Positions 10,721 to 22,848 of a stretch of DNA of 64,000 nt are shown in pieces. The notes beneath the pieces are model-generated. The model saw nothing but the letters and a program-made list of their open reading frames with translations, made no database searches and was not told where the DNA came from. How positions within the stretch are numbered: the stretch's first letter is position 1; each line of letters starts with the position of its first letter. This stretch comes from Carnegiea gigantea (Eukaryota; Streptophyta; Magnoliopsida; Caryophyllales; Cactaceae), in NCBI GenBank assembly GCA_029747015.1, contig JAKOGI010000004.1, positions 2,158,501 to 2,222,500 on the forward strand, written 5' to 3'. Position numbers and translations under genes: made by a program.

Positions 10721-10978
10721 ATTGTGCGGAGAGGCGAATCACGGGGGCTCAGTGGTAAGTACCTGCTGTGCACTTCTGAGCTGCACTTTCTAAGCCGACA
10801 GGGTCATTCCTTCAACATAACCCCCGGCAATTGTGGCCACAACCTCCGTCGAACACTCCTCATCCCGCGGTTGGGGTTGTATAGGCTCTTGTTCTCGTCA
10901 AAGGAACCGGGGCCCTTTCTTCAGAAATTGGTCGATCTGACCCTTGTCTGTCAATTCATGAAGGGCTTTCTTTAGCTC

Positions 10979-12560
10979 TCAGCACTCAGTAGTGGTGTGT
11001 CCGCTCTGCTCGTGAAACTCACAGTATTTCCTGGCATTCTGCTTCGTGGGTGCGGTCATAGGTGGCAGTCTTCGAAGCATGGGATGTCCCCTAACCTCCA
11101 TGAGGATGCGTCTGGCGTTCGTAGTAAACCGGGGGTCGATTGCCTCGAACGGTGGCCTCATTTCTAGGGGGCCGAGATTCCTGTCACCACAATTGAGATT
11201 CTTATCCCCCTGGACCTTAGCCATCTTCGGGGCGTCAGAATCGTCAGCATAAAGTTCTATGGCGCGAATAAAATCTGCGGTCTTCCTCAGGCCCTCAGCC
11301 AATGTGGTCTCCTTCTGTTCCGCCAAGGAAAACTTGAAACGGCCACTCCTGAGACCGTTCAAGTTGGAGGTGTAAGCCATCCTGTCTTCCAGGTCCAGAA
11401 TCAGCACCGCTTCCTAATGGAAGCGCTTGACAAATTCGGCGAGAGACTATTGTGGCCCCTGCTTGATTTTGGACAGGTGGATACTACTCCTCCTTTCCTT
11501 CCGACCGGCGATGAATTGTCAACCAAGTCCTGGAAACAAGTAACGCTTCCTGGGGGTAGACTATTAAACCACGACTGTGTCATCCCCTTTAAGGTAGCAG
11601 GAAAATAGTGGCAATAAGCAGCATCGTCTTCATCCTGCACATACATCTGCACCTTATAGACCTCCAGATGCTCTTCGGGACCTGTCGTCCCAATGTAAAG
11701 GTCTACCGTGGGCATTTTGATTTTGCTGTAGCGCAGAGCGTTGATTATTTCTGCGCTGAATGGGGTGGAGAAAGGAGGAGCAGTTGGCCGAGCGGTTGTT
11801 CTCGACACCTTGATAGGGGTTTCGGGATGGTGCTCCACCTTAGCGACAGAAGGGCTTTTCCTCTCCTTGCCGTGCCTCGAAGCCCTTGCGGGGGATCGAT
11901 CCCCTTGGCGTGGCTCCTTACTGCGGATCTCCCGCGGAGGGCTTCGCGTGCGGTTACAGTGACTATGGCATTCCGGACTGAGCCGTCGCCTGCCTGAGAT
12001 CTCCCTCTGAGGCTTTGAAGTCTATTATTGTTCCTCAAACTAGGCGGTTCGCCTGGAATGGGTTGCATAAGGAGTGGAAGCAGTTATTATTTTGGCTATT
12101 GCCCCCTGTGTAGGGCGGCCACTGGGTCTTGTTGCCGCGCGTCAACCTAGCTGCTCCGTATAAGGTCGACCGCTTCAGTTCGACCGAGATACCTTTCACT
12201 CCGGCTCTGAGTAACGGGGGGATGGTACCCACTCCGGCTTGTGAGAGGGCTTGCCCCCATGGGTAGGTATGTAATCGAAATGAGAAAGCGGCCTGGCCGA
12301 GTTAACCGCCTCCATAACCCTTTTGACCTGTTCTGAGACCTGTCGGGTGATAGTGTCCGTCATGGTGGACATAAAGTTTTTCAGAGCTTCCACCGTGACA
12401 TACGCTTCTCTCTCGGGACGAGTCAGGCTAGCTGATCAGGGATTTGCCTACGAACTCTTCGAGGCATCCTGCACCTATGGAGGCGCAGATGCATTGGCCA
12501 CGGGGGCCTTATTTGTGCTCGTGTTACTTCGCTTACCACCATCGCTACCGTTTCTTCCCC
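10979..12560 (-). pseudogene. gag of the gypsy element
   Basis: Pieces in element order: 12393-12196 (N-terminal, TRQVSEQVKRVMEA), 11838-11401 (capsid-like, with GPEEHLEVYKVQMYVQ, HYFPATLKGMTQSWFNSLPPGS) and 11407-10979 (ending KYCEFHEQSGHTTTEC, a CX2HX4HX4C zinc knuckle). These are the standard landmarks of Ty3/gypsy gag. Several frame changes and stops interrupt it. The last knuckle cysteine codon is next to a stop at about 10979. Confidence 0.85.
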
Positions 12561-12573
12561 ACAGACAGCGCCA
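12556..12573 (-). promoter_or_regulatory. primer binding site of the gypsy element
   Basis: Minus-strand text TGGCGCTGTCTGTGGGGA starts 3 bases inside the 5' LTR boundary. Sites starting TGGCGC next to the 5' LTR are usual in Tat-type elements and are taken to pair with a tRNA 3' end (tRNA-Asp type). The exact tRNA is inferred. Confidence 0.7.
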
Positions 12574-12576
12574 ATC

Positions 12577-13044
12577 TGATTTCGGAGAATTCTTCTGAGG
12601 TACTGCTGATGATGACGTGGGACGAAGGAACAGGTTAATCTGACAGCTTGGCGTGCAACACCTGACGTCTTCTTCTCCAAGTGGGTCAACCTGCAAAAAG
12701 GGCACCCTGGGTTGTGGGCCAAGGAACGCTTCTCCGACAGTCAAGTCAGCCCAAGGTCCAAGTAAAAGGTCAAAAGAAAGAGAGAATGCAGTATGAGTTC
12801 AGTGTGTCTGAGTGCCAACCCCTTTCCCGAGGAGGGTAGGTAACTATTTATAGTCCCTTCGGTAAAAATGATAGAAGAGTAATCTTACCCGGAGCACCCT
12901 ACGTGAGCCGCCGGGTTCGGCCTAGAAGGGCCCTAGAGGAAGCCCCTAGGGTTGCGTCTTAGGGCCCATTATCCAGGTATGGGCCCTTTTCATTAATTTA
13001 GCTTGGATGGACCCACTCAAGAGAAATCAGATTTTTCCCAATGA
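12577..13044 (-). repeat. 5' LTR of the Tat gypsy element
   Basis: 468 bp, paired with 2176-2644. Its outer terminus is TCATTGGG instead of TGATTGGG, a point change at the terminal dinucleotide. ATAAA follows at 13045-13049. Confidence 0.9.
12845..12852 (-). promoter_or_regulatory. TATA box in the 5' LTR
   Basis: TATAAATA on the minus strand, at the corresponding place in both LTRs (2444-2451 in the other) within a conserved block, so it is the likely element promoter. Confidence 0.55.
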
Positions 13045-13049
13045 ATAAA
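13045..13049. repeat. target-site duplication, right copy (ATAAA)
   Basis: Right-hand partner of 2171-2175. Confidence 0.85.
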
Positions 13050-13123
13050 ATATTTTTAAATGTCTTGTTTGAACTTAAAGTTATATAATCATATATTAAA
13101 TTTTTAAAAATATAAAAGGTAAA

Positions 13124-13700
13124 GTGGGTGCTTAAGGGCGATTTTTCATTGATTGATATTGGCCATGACTATTATGTCACTAGATTCACTAATATGGACG
13201 ATTATGAGCATGTTATGATGAATGGCCCTTGAATGCTAAGAGATAACTACATATACGTGGTCGTCCGGAAATGGGTCCCAAATTTTGTTCTGGAGGAGGA
13301 GACTATTACTCGGTTAATGGCTTGGGTACGCATTCCCAAACTAAGTGTGGAATATTTGAATAAGCAATTCCTGTTGAATAAAATAGGTAAGAAGACAGTC
13401 AAGGTCATAAGAGTTGACAGCACAACGGAAAACATTAGACTAAATGGATGAGTATGGAAGATTCAATACGAAGGGCTAAAAATGATTTGCTTTAAGTGTG
13501 ACAAGAAAGGACACAAGGTGGAGGCATGTGAGATACCTCAGGCTGCTCAGGACGCGAACATTACTATAGCCTCAGACGTTGAACAGGATGGCAGGACTAC
13601 AGAGACCACTGGTGAGCGAGGGGAGAATGATGAAACGTATGGTAACTGGATGCTTGTAAGAAAACCAACCAGAAGAAGGCCTCAACAGCAGTAGGCTCAG
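13124..13700 (+). pseudogene. LINE ORF1: DUF4283 plus zinc knuckle
   Basis: Frame at 13140-13450 reads LIDIGHDYYVTRF, then DDYEHVMMNGP, a stop where tryptophan is expected, and LRDNYIYVVVRKWVPNF: the DUF4283 nucleic-acid-binding domain of plant LINE ORF1. At 13482-13530 CFKCDKKGHKVEAC is a CX2CX4HX4C knuckle. The following Gln/Asp-rich region to about 14100 is probably the ORF1 tail. The domain start is missing. Confidence 0.8.
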
Positions 13701-14609
13701 GGGGATGGCAGCACCGACGAATGAAATGGGTCACAGGGAAGGGACACCAAAATTTGGGCAAGAAGCAACGCCCAACCGGTCATGAAAACTAACCAAATTT
13801 CGACCAATTCGGTGGCAAATCAGGAAGAGAATATTGGGAGTATCCAAAATGGGCCCAAATTCCATGCTCTTGCTAATATAGACTTGAACATGGAAATGGA
13901 AATGAATGAGCTAGAGATTCAAGGAAATCCACAAGAGGAGAGAGATCCGCTTCATGTGGAGTTAATACCAATGAAGAAATTACTATGGACGCAAACAAGG
14001 ATATCACGGGACAAAAGAATATTGCAAATGCACACCTCCATGAAAATGGGCTACATGGAAAAGATAGGCCTATAATCCAGACCTCCCAACAAAGTCCACA
14101 AAACATCCATGATCGAAGCGAGCAGGCCCAATGGGTGGCTGAAGTAAATTAACCAAGACGGACCATGCAGAATATGAGCTTCCCAACCCACCAACAAGAC
14201 AGACCTCGTATCATAAGCCCCACCCACAACTTGACAAATACGGTAGCTTCTCAACTTATGGTACCCAATGGATCCCTCACTCGACTAAACAAATAGACTT
14301 GAATGGACAATCAGAGTAGATCAGACCTCGAACCTCCCTAACATATATGAAGGGTTGGAGGATTAGTGGAAGAACCACTGGACAGACCATTGGTACTCAC
14401 TGCTCCGACGATGGAGACGATGGGGGTCAGTGTCCAAAGGGCAAGGTACCAAGGCCTCATCCAGGCCCTGTACAACAGAGAAGATCCATAGATAGGCCTG
14501 GAAGGGAGGCTGACTTAGTGGGAAGAACGACATCCTGGGTTGCGTGATGTGCAAGATATTGACAAAAAGAAAATTTAATGAATAACAATGGGTAGTTAGC
14601 TCGGATGTC

Positions 14610-15150
14610 TTGAGTGCAGACGCCATTCCACAAGCAACAAAGCTACTTCTTTGGAATGCACGCGGAGCCAGGGGCCGAGAATTCATGAATGTTCTTAAAG
14701 AACATTTGAGAATGCAAAGGCCATACATATTAGTCTTACTAGAAACCCATGTTAGTGGTCCTCGGGCTGATGTGGTATGTGAACAGATTGGACTTCAGAG
14801 GCGCTTTCACATGGAAGCACAGGGCTTTCTAGGGGGATTTTGGCTTCTATGGGACACTTCGGAGATACAAATTTCGGTGATACAAGCACATGCACAGTTC
14901 ATCACAGTGAAAATGGTTCACAGGGGAAGTAGGGCTTGGTACTTGACAGCAGTATATGCTAATCCACATACCCAGGAACGAGAGGAACTTATGGTATGAA
15001 CTACAACAGTTCGCACACACAATTAAGGCACCTTGGATGCTGGCTGGAGATTTCAACGAGACCTTTAGTTTGGAAGAAAAAGATCATGGGGGCCTGAGAT
15101 GGCTTGACGATGTGCACGTTTTAAGTACTGGGTGGAAAATAACGGATTGA
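14610..15150 (+). pseudogene. LINE ORF2 endonuclease domain
   Basis: Begins LLWNARGARGREFMNVLK and continues PYILVLLETHVSG, the Asn and Glu motifs of the APE-type endonuclease that nicks target DNA. AVYANPHTQER follows, then, after a frameshift near 14990, APWMLAGDFNETF. Interrupted by stops. Confidence 0.85.
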
Positions 15151-15599
15151 TTGACTTGAGTTTTTCTGGACTACAATACACTTGGACGAGGGGCATCTCG
15201 ATGACCATACTAAAAAGGGCCCCATTGGATAGGGCCTTGTGTAATATGGACTGGAGAAATCATTTCTAAGAAGGAGCTGTCCACCATCTTATACAAAGCC
15301 AATCTAACCACATACCCGTACTTATCAGAACACATGGGTTTACTCCATTGCATGGTACGGCCAAACCTTTTCGGGTTTAAGTAGCATGGGTATCTCATGC
15401 GGATTTCTAAGAGTTCATGCAGTGGTAATGGCGCATGCACCTCCCATTGCACATGACATTGAAATCACTCACTTCGGATCTCACCAATTGGAACAAGGAG
15501 GTATATGGAAATTTATTCAGGAGAAAACAAAATTTATGAGCTCGTCTACAAGGGATACAATGAACAGTAGCTACAACTGGAGGAAGTCATCTACACAAG

Positions 15600-17184
15600 T
15601 TGGAGGCCAAGCTAAGGAATGATCTAGACGAAGCCCTCAATCAGATTGAGACACTATGTTTCCAACAATCAAGGATGGAGGCTATTAGAGATGGTGATCG
15701 CAACACGCACTACTTCCACCTAAGCATGGTAATAAGGCATAGAATTAATCGAATTGAGGCACTACAAGATTTGGATGGAACTTGGATTTGAGATCATGAC
15801 CAAATTAAGGAGATGGTACTAAAATATTTCTCTAAACTTTATTCAGACCAAGGAAGTGGAATGTAATGGAATGGTGCCTGCCTCCATGCCATTAGGGAAG
15901 TTCCCACCCCTCGATGAAGATGACGGGCAAATGCTAGCAAAAATGTACACCACGAAAGAAGTTCAGGAGGCTATTAATCTCATGCATCCTTTCAAGGCAT
16001 CAAGACTAGACGGCCTATCAAACGTATTTTTACCAGAAATTTTGGAGCCTAGTGGGTCCGAACTTGTGCAAGATAGTGCTCAAAATTCTCCATGGCCAGA
16101 GCTTTCCAGAGAGAATTGATGACACCTTTATTGCATTGATACCCAAAGTGGATAATTCCTACTTAAGTCACGCAATTTCAGCCAATAAGACTTTACAACG
16201 TTGCTTACAAGGTGATAATCAAGGTCTTGGTTCAGTGGTTAAAAAAGGTTCTTTCTGAACTCATCTCGCCTATTCAGGCAAGCTTTGTGCTTGGATGTCA
16301 AATAGATGATAATATTATTATCATGCAAGAAGTATTACACTTCATGTGGAAGAAGATGCGTGGGACGGGATGGATGGCCCTCAAACTTGATTTGGAAAAA
16401 GCCTACGACAAACTACACTGGGGATTTATTCGAGAAACCTTAATGGACATGTGATTGCCTCAGAAGATGGTGGACATCATGATGCTGTGCGTATCTACTT
16501 GCACTATGAGTATCCTATGGAATGGTGAGCCGACAAAAAAGTTCCTACCCTTAAGGGGAATCCGCCAAGGGGACCCTTTCTCACCATATATTTTCATGGC
16601 ATGTATCGAGAGGCTCTCCCAATTGATTGAAGATGCAGTGTGATGTGGTCACTGGCGACCCGTTCAAGCAAGTCGAGGAGGACCGAAATTGGCAAGCCTC
16701 TTTTTCGCAGATGACATAATATTATTCACAGAGGCTACAAGGGAGCAAGCTGAGCTGATTAAATCATACCTAAATACGTTTTGCCAAGCCTCGGGTAAAA
16801 AAATCAACATGGCAAAGTCCATAATTTTTTTTTTCACCAAATACTAAGGAACGAATAGCGTTGGATGTGTGCAGCACTTTAGAAATGACACGTACAGAGG
16901 ATTTGGGGAGATCCTTGGGGGTATCCACAATCCACGGAAGGGTTGCTAGAGCAATGTACCAGGAGGTAGTGCAAAGAGTAGACAAAAGGCTAGCTGGATG
17001 GAAGATGAAGTGTCTATTGCTGGCCGGGAGAATAACACGGATTCAATCCACCATTGCCATCCCAGAATACTCCATGCAAATGGCTAGGGTGCCAAGATCG
17101 CTTTGTGATGAAATTGATCGGAAAACTAGGCACTTCTTATGGGGAGGGACCTCTAATAAGAGAAGGATCCATTTAGTATCATGA
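15600..17184 (+). pseudogene. LINE ORF2 reverse transcriptase domain
   Basis: Successive frames give RMEAIRDGDRNTHYFHL (15680), the palm start MALKLDLEKAYDKLHW (16373), LRGIRQGDPFSPYIF (16550) and the catalytic FFADDIILF (about 16701-16730), followed by a thumb with SGKKINMAKS. Stops at 16452-16454 and 16641-16643 and at least three frame changes disable it. The aspartates of the active site are still readable. Confidence 0.88.
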
Positions 17185-17190
17185 GATACG

Positions 17191-17760
17191 GTGACTAAGC
17201 CCAAAAATAATGGTGGGTTGGGGCTGCAATCAATGCGACAGCTTAACTCAGCATCGTTTATAAAGCTGGGGTGGAGATTAAGAATACAACCGGACTTGCT
17301 CTGGGCTCGAGTCCTAAAAAGGAAATACTGGTGCAACTCGGGTCTTGAGATCCTAGAAAGTAGGGGTCATAGCTCAAGTACTAGGAGAGGTATCGTAGAG
17401 AATTGGGCGTCCATGAAGCAAGGGGTTAGTCACGCAATTGGCGATGGGCACGTAACAAAATTCTGTCTGCATAGCTGGGCGGATCATAGGCCACTCCTTG
17501 AGGTGGCTACCATGCCAATTCCTGGGCCAGACTGTGACTTTTTGGTGTCAGACTACTGAGACCCTGGAAGAGGATGGAGATGGGAGGCTTTTAGGGAGCT
17601 GCTGCCACCAACAATGCAACGGAAGATAGCATCGTTTGAAGTCCTTGAGGAATGAGCACCTGATAATCTTTATTGGAAGGATGAACGATTCATCAATAAT
17701 TCGACAAGAACAGTGGTTGACAGGTGAAAATTCATGGAAATGGCTATAAAGGGTCAAAGC
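17191..17760 (+). pseudogene. LINE ORF2 post-RT and zf-RVT region
   Basis: Contains GGLGLQSMRQLNSASFIKLG and WARVLKRKYW, then IGDGHVTKFCLHSWAD, the same linker found in the remnant at position 150. It is the usual plant LINE segment between RT and RNase H. A stop precedes it at 17182-17184. Confidence 0.8.
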
Positions 17761-17958
17761 CCCTCAAAGGGTTCTCTTGTTCACTTGGTTGCCAGTTTAT
17801 GATAAGTTGCTTACTAATGTGAATTGACATAGGCGTGGCCTTTCCAGCCACGTAAACTGCACAAGCTACCATGGGGATTGGGAGGATATGGCCCACATTC
17901 TTTAGGGATGTCCACAGGTGAATGATGTTTGGAGCTTCCTGGAAAATAAGGGCTTCCA

Positions 17959-18594
17959 ATGCAGAGCTCTCAACATGGATGTTGCTACATGGATCAAGGA
18001 AAATACTTGGCTGCAGAAGGAGGACCGCCTTGGCCAACAAAGTTCCTTATCATATGCTGGTACCTTTGGAAATGGAGTGCGGTTTGCTTTGAATCCAGTA
18101 ACCACATTCCGGAACATAAAGGTTTTTTCCTCCTAACCAAATTTGAGCAGATGCTGGCAGTGTTGAGTAATCAGTCGCAGATGACGGGACGTCCTGATAA
18201 TGTACGTGTGGAGCGAAGTGTGAGATGGGAGACTCCACCAAGCAGGTGGGGACTACTAAACATTGATGGAGCAGCCAAAGGTAATCTAGGCCTGACAGCA
18301 TGTGGCGGAGTCCTGAGATGTGATCGTGGGGAATGGTTAAGCGGTTTTACCGAGTCTCTGGGATGGTGCTCTTCCCTTAAAGCAGAGTTAAAAGCAATCT
18401 ACAATGGCCTCAAGTTAGCACGAGAACTCCGTCTCAACAAAGTTCGAGTGCAAAGTGATTCCAGAACTGTGATGGAGATGCTGAAAGGTCATTTCACTTG
18501 GTGCCTAGAACATATTCAGTTGCTACGAAGCTACAAGAGGCTCTTGGAGGAAGACACGAGGGAAACCCAAATATCACATTGTTACAGGGAATGA
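17959..18594 (+). pseudogene. LINE ORF2 C-terminal RNase H domain
   Basis: 211 open codons containing LLNIDGAAKGNLGLTACGGVLR, the first catalytic Asp of RVT_3-type RNase H, then SLKAELKAIYNGLKLA and VQSDSRTVMEML with the second and third acids. GNxVA-like text (NQVASKLANVG) follows a stop at 18592-18594. This is the longest uninterrupted part of the element. Confidence 0.85.
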
Positions 18595-18788
18595 AACCAA
18601 GTTGCGAGCAAATTAGCCAATGTAGGTTTATCTGGGCCGTTGGGGTGTGAAGTTTTTCGTATACCTCCTGCTGAAATTAAAAACTTATTGTACGCTGATA
18701 GTATCGGGGTTGTATGCCCTAGACGATTTAATCATTAATAAGACTTCTGCGCCCCTCTTCTGCAGCAAAAAAAATTTTAAAAAATATA

Positions 18789-19560
18789 TGATATGACTAT
18801 AAATTGTAAGAAATCATCTTTTCATCCATATTTTTTTCACAATCAGAAAATTCCACCTATGATATGTTTTTGTGGATGGATTAAAATGTAACTGTCAGTT
18901 TTAGGGTTTTACCATTCAATTCATAATTAATTCTGATAGTTGAAAATTTTGTGATTTTAAATCATATAACATGTTACTGTTAGTCAAGCAAGACATCAAG
19001 AGGTGTTTTACTACAAAACATATATCAGTTATCACCACCTCTAGTGATATCAGGACTTTGAATATAACTCCTTATACCAGTGGTGTGTGTCTTTCTTAAT
19101 ATCAAAGGCAAAAAATTGTATTGTTTGATTATTGTAGACACTTAAACATATCGACTCATGAAATGCATTTGATGAATTCATAATATAATCGATACATAGT
19201 GGCAAATTCAAAATTTAAACAAAGGAGAATCAACGATTTAAAAAAATAAAATTAACACACAAAGCTTTTTAGGGGGCGGGGCATCGATGTTCCATTGGTT
19301 GGAGTTAAGCTAATGATCAACTCATAAGAGGTGGAACACCCTCATCGTAAATTCTTTTCATTCATAAGGCTTGAATTTGAATCCTATTTAAAGGAAACAA
19401 GTGTTGCACCAATTGAATCAAGTTTCATTATTAAAATTTTAAGTGGTATGACATAAGAGGCAAAGAAATTTACAAAACTAATTCCACACAATTTTCAAGT
19501 CATACGGCAAATTTAGTCCAAAAATGCTTACACAGTCCTCGAGAGTATGGATGAGTTCTA
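18789..19560. other. AT-rich intergenic DNA, no gene seen
   Basis: Between the LINE and the Mutator-like MITE. The stretch 19270-19430 is less AT-rich and has a tRNA B-box-like TTTGAATCC near 19376, but no matching A box or tail, so I do not call a SINE. Confidence 0.5.
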
Positions 19561-19569
19561 AAAATAAAA

Positions 19570-20360
19570 CGGTTTTGCTAATCGTCGCCCTTAAGGCGAT
19601 GGATAAGAAAAATCTTATCTAATTAAATTTTACTTATAAGATAAAATTTTATGTAATATTTTCTTTGTAAATGGAATATTTTAGTTGTTTAATTAAATTA
19701 AATTTATCCATCTAATTCCCTTCCCAATATCCAATTCTTGCCTAATTAATTTTGTTTTCTTTATAGAAATTTTCCGTATTAACGATCTATAATTATATGC
19801 AACTACTTAATAATGGGAATTTGACACTTATAAGCTGCAATTGTGGCGTTCATGCCCCTTTTGGAGAACATACACAACCATTAGGCATGCCAAATTAAAA
19901 TGTTGGTGGCCTTCTATCAAGGTCCTTTAACTGTTTGACATATGCAATGCTTAATTAATTAAGCAACCCTGCATCGCATAAGGACTTTCTTAATAGGTGT
20001 TTAAGGTATGTACTACATTATCTAAATCACTTACACAAGTTAATTTGTGATTGAAGATTGATAAATTGAAAAAGGATTTGACGCAAAGGGAAGAAGTGAC
20101 GATTCCACCATATGAGCGCCGATTGCAGTGATTAACATTTGTACAAAATTCTAACGTTTTAAAGGCAAATTTCCATAAATAATTCAAAATTAATTAGGCA
20201 ACAACTAGTCCAGTATTGGGAAGGGGGTTAAGTGGAAACGAGGAAACTCAAATATTGCATCTAAAAGGAAAATAGTGGATAAATTTTTGTCTTATATGTA
20301 AAATTTAATAGATAAGACTCTCTTTACCCATCGCCCCAATGGTGATATTTAGCAAAACCG
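19570..20360. mobile_element. Mutator-like MITE with ~100-bp terminal inverted repeats
   Basis: Starts CGGTTTTGCTAATCGTCGCC and ends with the inverted counterpart ...TTTAGCAAAACCG. The two arms (19570-19670 and 20260-20360) pair over about 100 bases at roughly 75-80% identity by eye. Flanks are perfect 9-bp copies AAAATAAAA at 19561-19569 and 20361-20369. Long TIRs with a 9-bp duplication define Mutator-like elements. No transposase is present. The 590-bp interior could be captured host DNA (Pack-MULE), but I recognise no gene in it. Confidence 0.85.
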
Positions 20361-20369
20361 AAAATAAAA

Positions 20370-21780
20370 AGTCCTTGAACTTTTTGTCAATGTAACAAAA
20401 TAGCCCTCAACTTTAAAAACGAGGTAAATATCCATTAATTTAATTAAGTTGCTTTATTACTTGTATTTTTTTTATGTGAATTGATAATGTGGCTTCCCTA
20501 AAATGTGACATGGCAAGATTTGGAAAGAAAAAGCCACATAAGCGTGTTCTTGTATAAATAGATTAAATAATTTGTCCAAAAAAGTTACATAGTCTACTTT
20601 ACACAATTATATTCAGTGACAAATTAAATATAAGACAAATAAAAACAAGCTAAACAATATTATTTTATTTTAGTGATTCGTATTCAAAATGTAGAATTAA
20701 GGCATTACTGTCAATTTATAACATAACCTTTTAATTTTTTTAATTTAATTGATAAATTCACAATTTCATCATACTTGTGTTAGGAAAAATATTACAGTAA
20801 TTAAATTATTATAAAGATATATGGATTATTCGTTTTCTTTTTTTCATTTTTCTATAAAATTATTTCATAAACTTGCTTGAAGCAGATTGAGGATTTCATT
20901 CCTATCAATCGAGCACATCACACTCTCGCATCACCTTTTTGTTGTCTATTTTTTATACTCGTTATTTCTTGATAATTTTTTCACCTTTTTGAAAAATTAC
21001 TTAAATGCTTTTTTTGGTAGAAAAATGCTTGTGTTTATAAGATTAATTAAAATAAATTTCATATGAAAATTTAAAAATGTCGTATGCTATGCTCTAGAAA
21101 CTAAGTTCACGTATGGTTGATTCTCCCCCTCCTTCTATATAAAACTAACTATATATATGAATGTTTTGTTTTATATATGCCCCCAGCATGATTTGATTTG
21201 ATAATACATAAAGTAAATGACTTTGATCTACGTAGATGATCTTTTAGGCTGGTTTTTATATTAAAAGGGGAAGAAACTCAAAAAAAATTGCTTTATTTAT
21301 TGTTGGTGTCACCACAATGTAGAAAAAATATGATGCTTTATATAGTTCGATCATAAGACTTGTTTTGGGGTACAATCAAGAAAACCAAAGATAATATTTA
21401 ATTTGACTGTTTTTAAGAAATAAAAAAAAATTACATTTAACACAATATACATTAAATTAAGCCACATCATTTTGACAAGCCATGTCATTTTTAAATTTGC
21501 CATGCCATTAATTAATAAAAAGAAATAAGGTTGGATAATAAAGTCAAGGGGCATTTGGCTCATTTTAAAGTTGAGAGGTATTTAACACCTTCAACCAAGA
21601 GTTTAAGGGTTATATATTTTTGGAACTTGAGTGTGTATACTTTCGGGAGTCTGATATAAATTTTGACAATCCACACATATGCATATACACACACGCACAA
21701 TGTGAAGAATTAACATTTAAGAGTATACTAGTAGATATTAGTAGACTTCCTTTTGTGTGTTAAAAATGCAGATACCCAGG
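20370..21780. other. AT-rich intergenic DNA with weak inverted similarity at its ends
   Basis: No gene seen. Text near 20371-20430 (TCCTTGAAC, GCCCTCAACTTTAAAA) and the reverse complement of about 21540-21660 share the CCTCAACTTTAAAA motif, so a degraded inverted-repeat element may fill the interval. The similarity is too weak to fix ends. Confidence 0.35.
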
Positions 21781-22045
21781 GATTTTCTTCTCATAGCTCA
21801 AGGTAGAAACTGCTTTTGTACATTTACACAACATATGCACGTAATTTAATGCAACTGAATCAAGAACGATTCTTTTCTTTTTCTATCAACCAACCCCCCC
21901 CCCCCCCCAAAAAAAAAAAAAAAAAAAGAAATCAAGAGCGATTCTCAATCTGTTTTCAATGTATGTATACATTTAAAGCACGTCAAACTTTTAGATACAA
22001 AACATAAATCCCATTTCCATCACCCTCAGGGCGTTGAAAAGAAAA

Positions 22046-22848
22046 ATGGCTCAATCAATTTCATTATTTCTTTCAAGTATTCTTTTTCATATGATTTCAA
22101 TCCTTTCAGAAACCAATGCATTAAGCATGAAAATGATCCCAATTGAATCACCCCATTTGCAAATTTTCCGTCAAAATTTAACCAATCTAAACCGTCACCA
22201 ACTCCTAGCCAACATATCCATATCGCGAGCTATGAAGGCCATGACCAACCCCCCTAACACGATCTCATCACATATGTATCGAGTCCTGAGTAGCTACCAT
22301 GTAACCCAATTGGCCTTCGGCAATGGCAAGGGAGCCCTCTCCCCCTTCTTGCTGCTGGACACAGGGTGCGAAGAGACTTAGGTTCAATGCCAAGGGTGTA
22401 ACCCTTGTTTTGAGCACAAGGGCAAGAATTTTTTCTACATGGACTCAACCACATATGGCCGAATGAAGATACATGACAAACGTTGTGTCCCACAAAAAAT
22501 ATATTAAGGGTCTTGTGGTTTTGAGGCTCGATACAACCAGGCAAAGGCAGTTGGTTTTGTCGGAACTGATACTTTCTACTTCAAAGACGCGAAAACAGCT
22601 AAGCTGGAGAGCCATCAAGATATTGCATTTGGGTGCGGGCTTAGGAACTATGATTTTTGGTTTGGGGACAATAGGGGTCCTCTAAATGTCATAGCTGGGA
22701 TACATGGACTTGCACCAGGTCCGAGGTCATTCTTGACCCAACTTGATGCCCAAATTCAAGGCCGATTTTCATATTGTATTCCCTCCTGGGTTGAACAAAA
22801 ACTCGCCTTATCCACCATCTAGTTTGGGGAAGATGCTCAAATAAGCGG
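22046..22848 (+). pseudogene. aspartic protease pseudogene (tandem copy, 3'-truncated)
   Basis: Collinear with the intact gene at 23107 for 268 codons without any frameshift. Three nonsense changes are visible: TGG to TAG at 22379-22381 just after the first active-site motif, GAA to TAA at 22505-22507, and TAC to TAG at 22820-22822. The motif itself reads LLLDTGCEE rather than LLLDTGSDE. Homology stops at about 22848 and the second half, with the other catalytic Asp, is missing. Upstream sequence (from about 21780) also resembles the promoter of the intact copy, so the duplication included regulatory DNA. Confidence 0.9.

Larger units (their letters stand above)
2176..13044 (-). mobile_element. 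Ty3/gypsy LTR retrotransposon, Tat lineage, decayed
   Basis: A 10.87-kb element read right to left: 5' LTR (12577-13044), primer site, gag, protease, reverse transcriptase, RNase H, a second RNase H, integrase, a palindromic tandem repeat, four antisense gene copies, and 3' LTR (2176-2644). Two consecutive RNase H domains and a long 3' internal region with tandem repeats and extra ORFs are known traits of the Tat/Ogre/Grande lineage. LTRs are flanked by a perfect ATAAA duplication, so it is one insertion, not a chimera. Coding regions carry many stops and frameshifts. The LTRs differ at about 59 of 469 aligned bases by hand count (about 87% identity, mostly transitions), so the insertion is old; at commonly used plant substitution rates that is several million years. 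Confidence 0.88.
13115..18771 (+). mobile_element. L1-type plant LINE, 5'-truncated, decayed
   Basis: About 5.66 kb: partial ORF1 (DUF4283 and zinc knuckle), then ORF2 with endonuclease, reverse transcriptase, zf-RVT and RNase H, ending in GCAGC plus an A-run near 18766. Flanking AAATTTTTAAAAATATA (13098-13114) and AAATTTTAAAAAATATA (18772-18788) match at 16 of 17 bases and are the likely target duplication, though the right copy merges with the poly(A). The 5' end lies inside DUF4283, as expected from incomplete reverse transcription. Many stops and frameshifts. Confidence 0.85.

Noticed and set aside
1..18788. Reading the LINE pieces at 1-843 and 13115-18771 as one element split by the gypsy insertion
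   Set aside because: The left piece is the 3' part and the right piece starts in ORF1; order and content do not join across the ATAAA site.
19014..19110. ACTACAAAACATATATCAG text resembling a CACTA end
   Set aside because: No matching inverted end or 3-bp duplication, and the start lacks the CAC of CACTA.
19376..19388. tRNA gene or SINE from a B-box-like TTTGAATCC
   Set aside because: No A box at tRNA distance, no A-rich tail and no flanking duplication.
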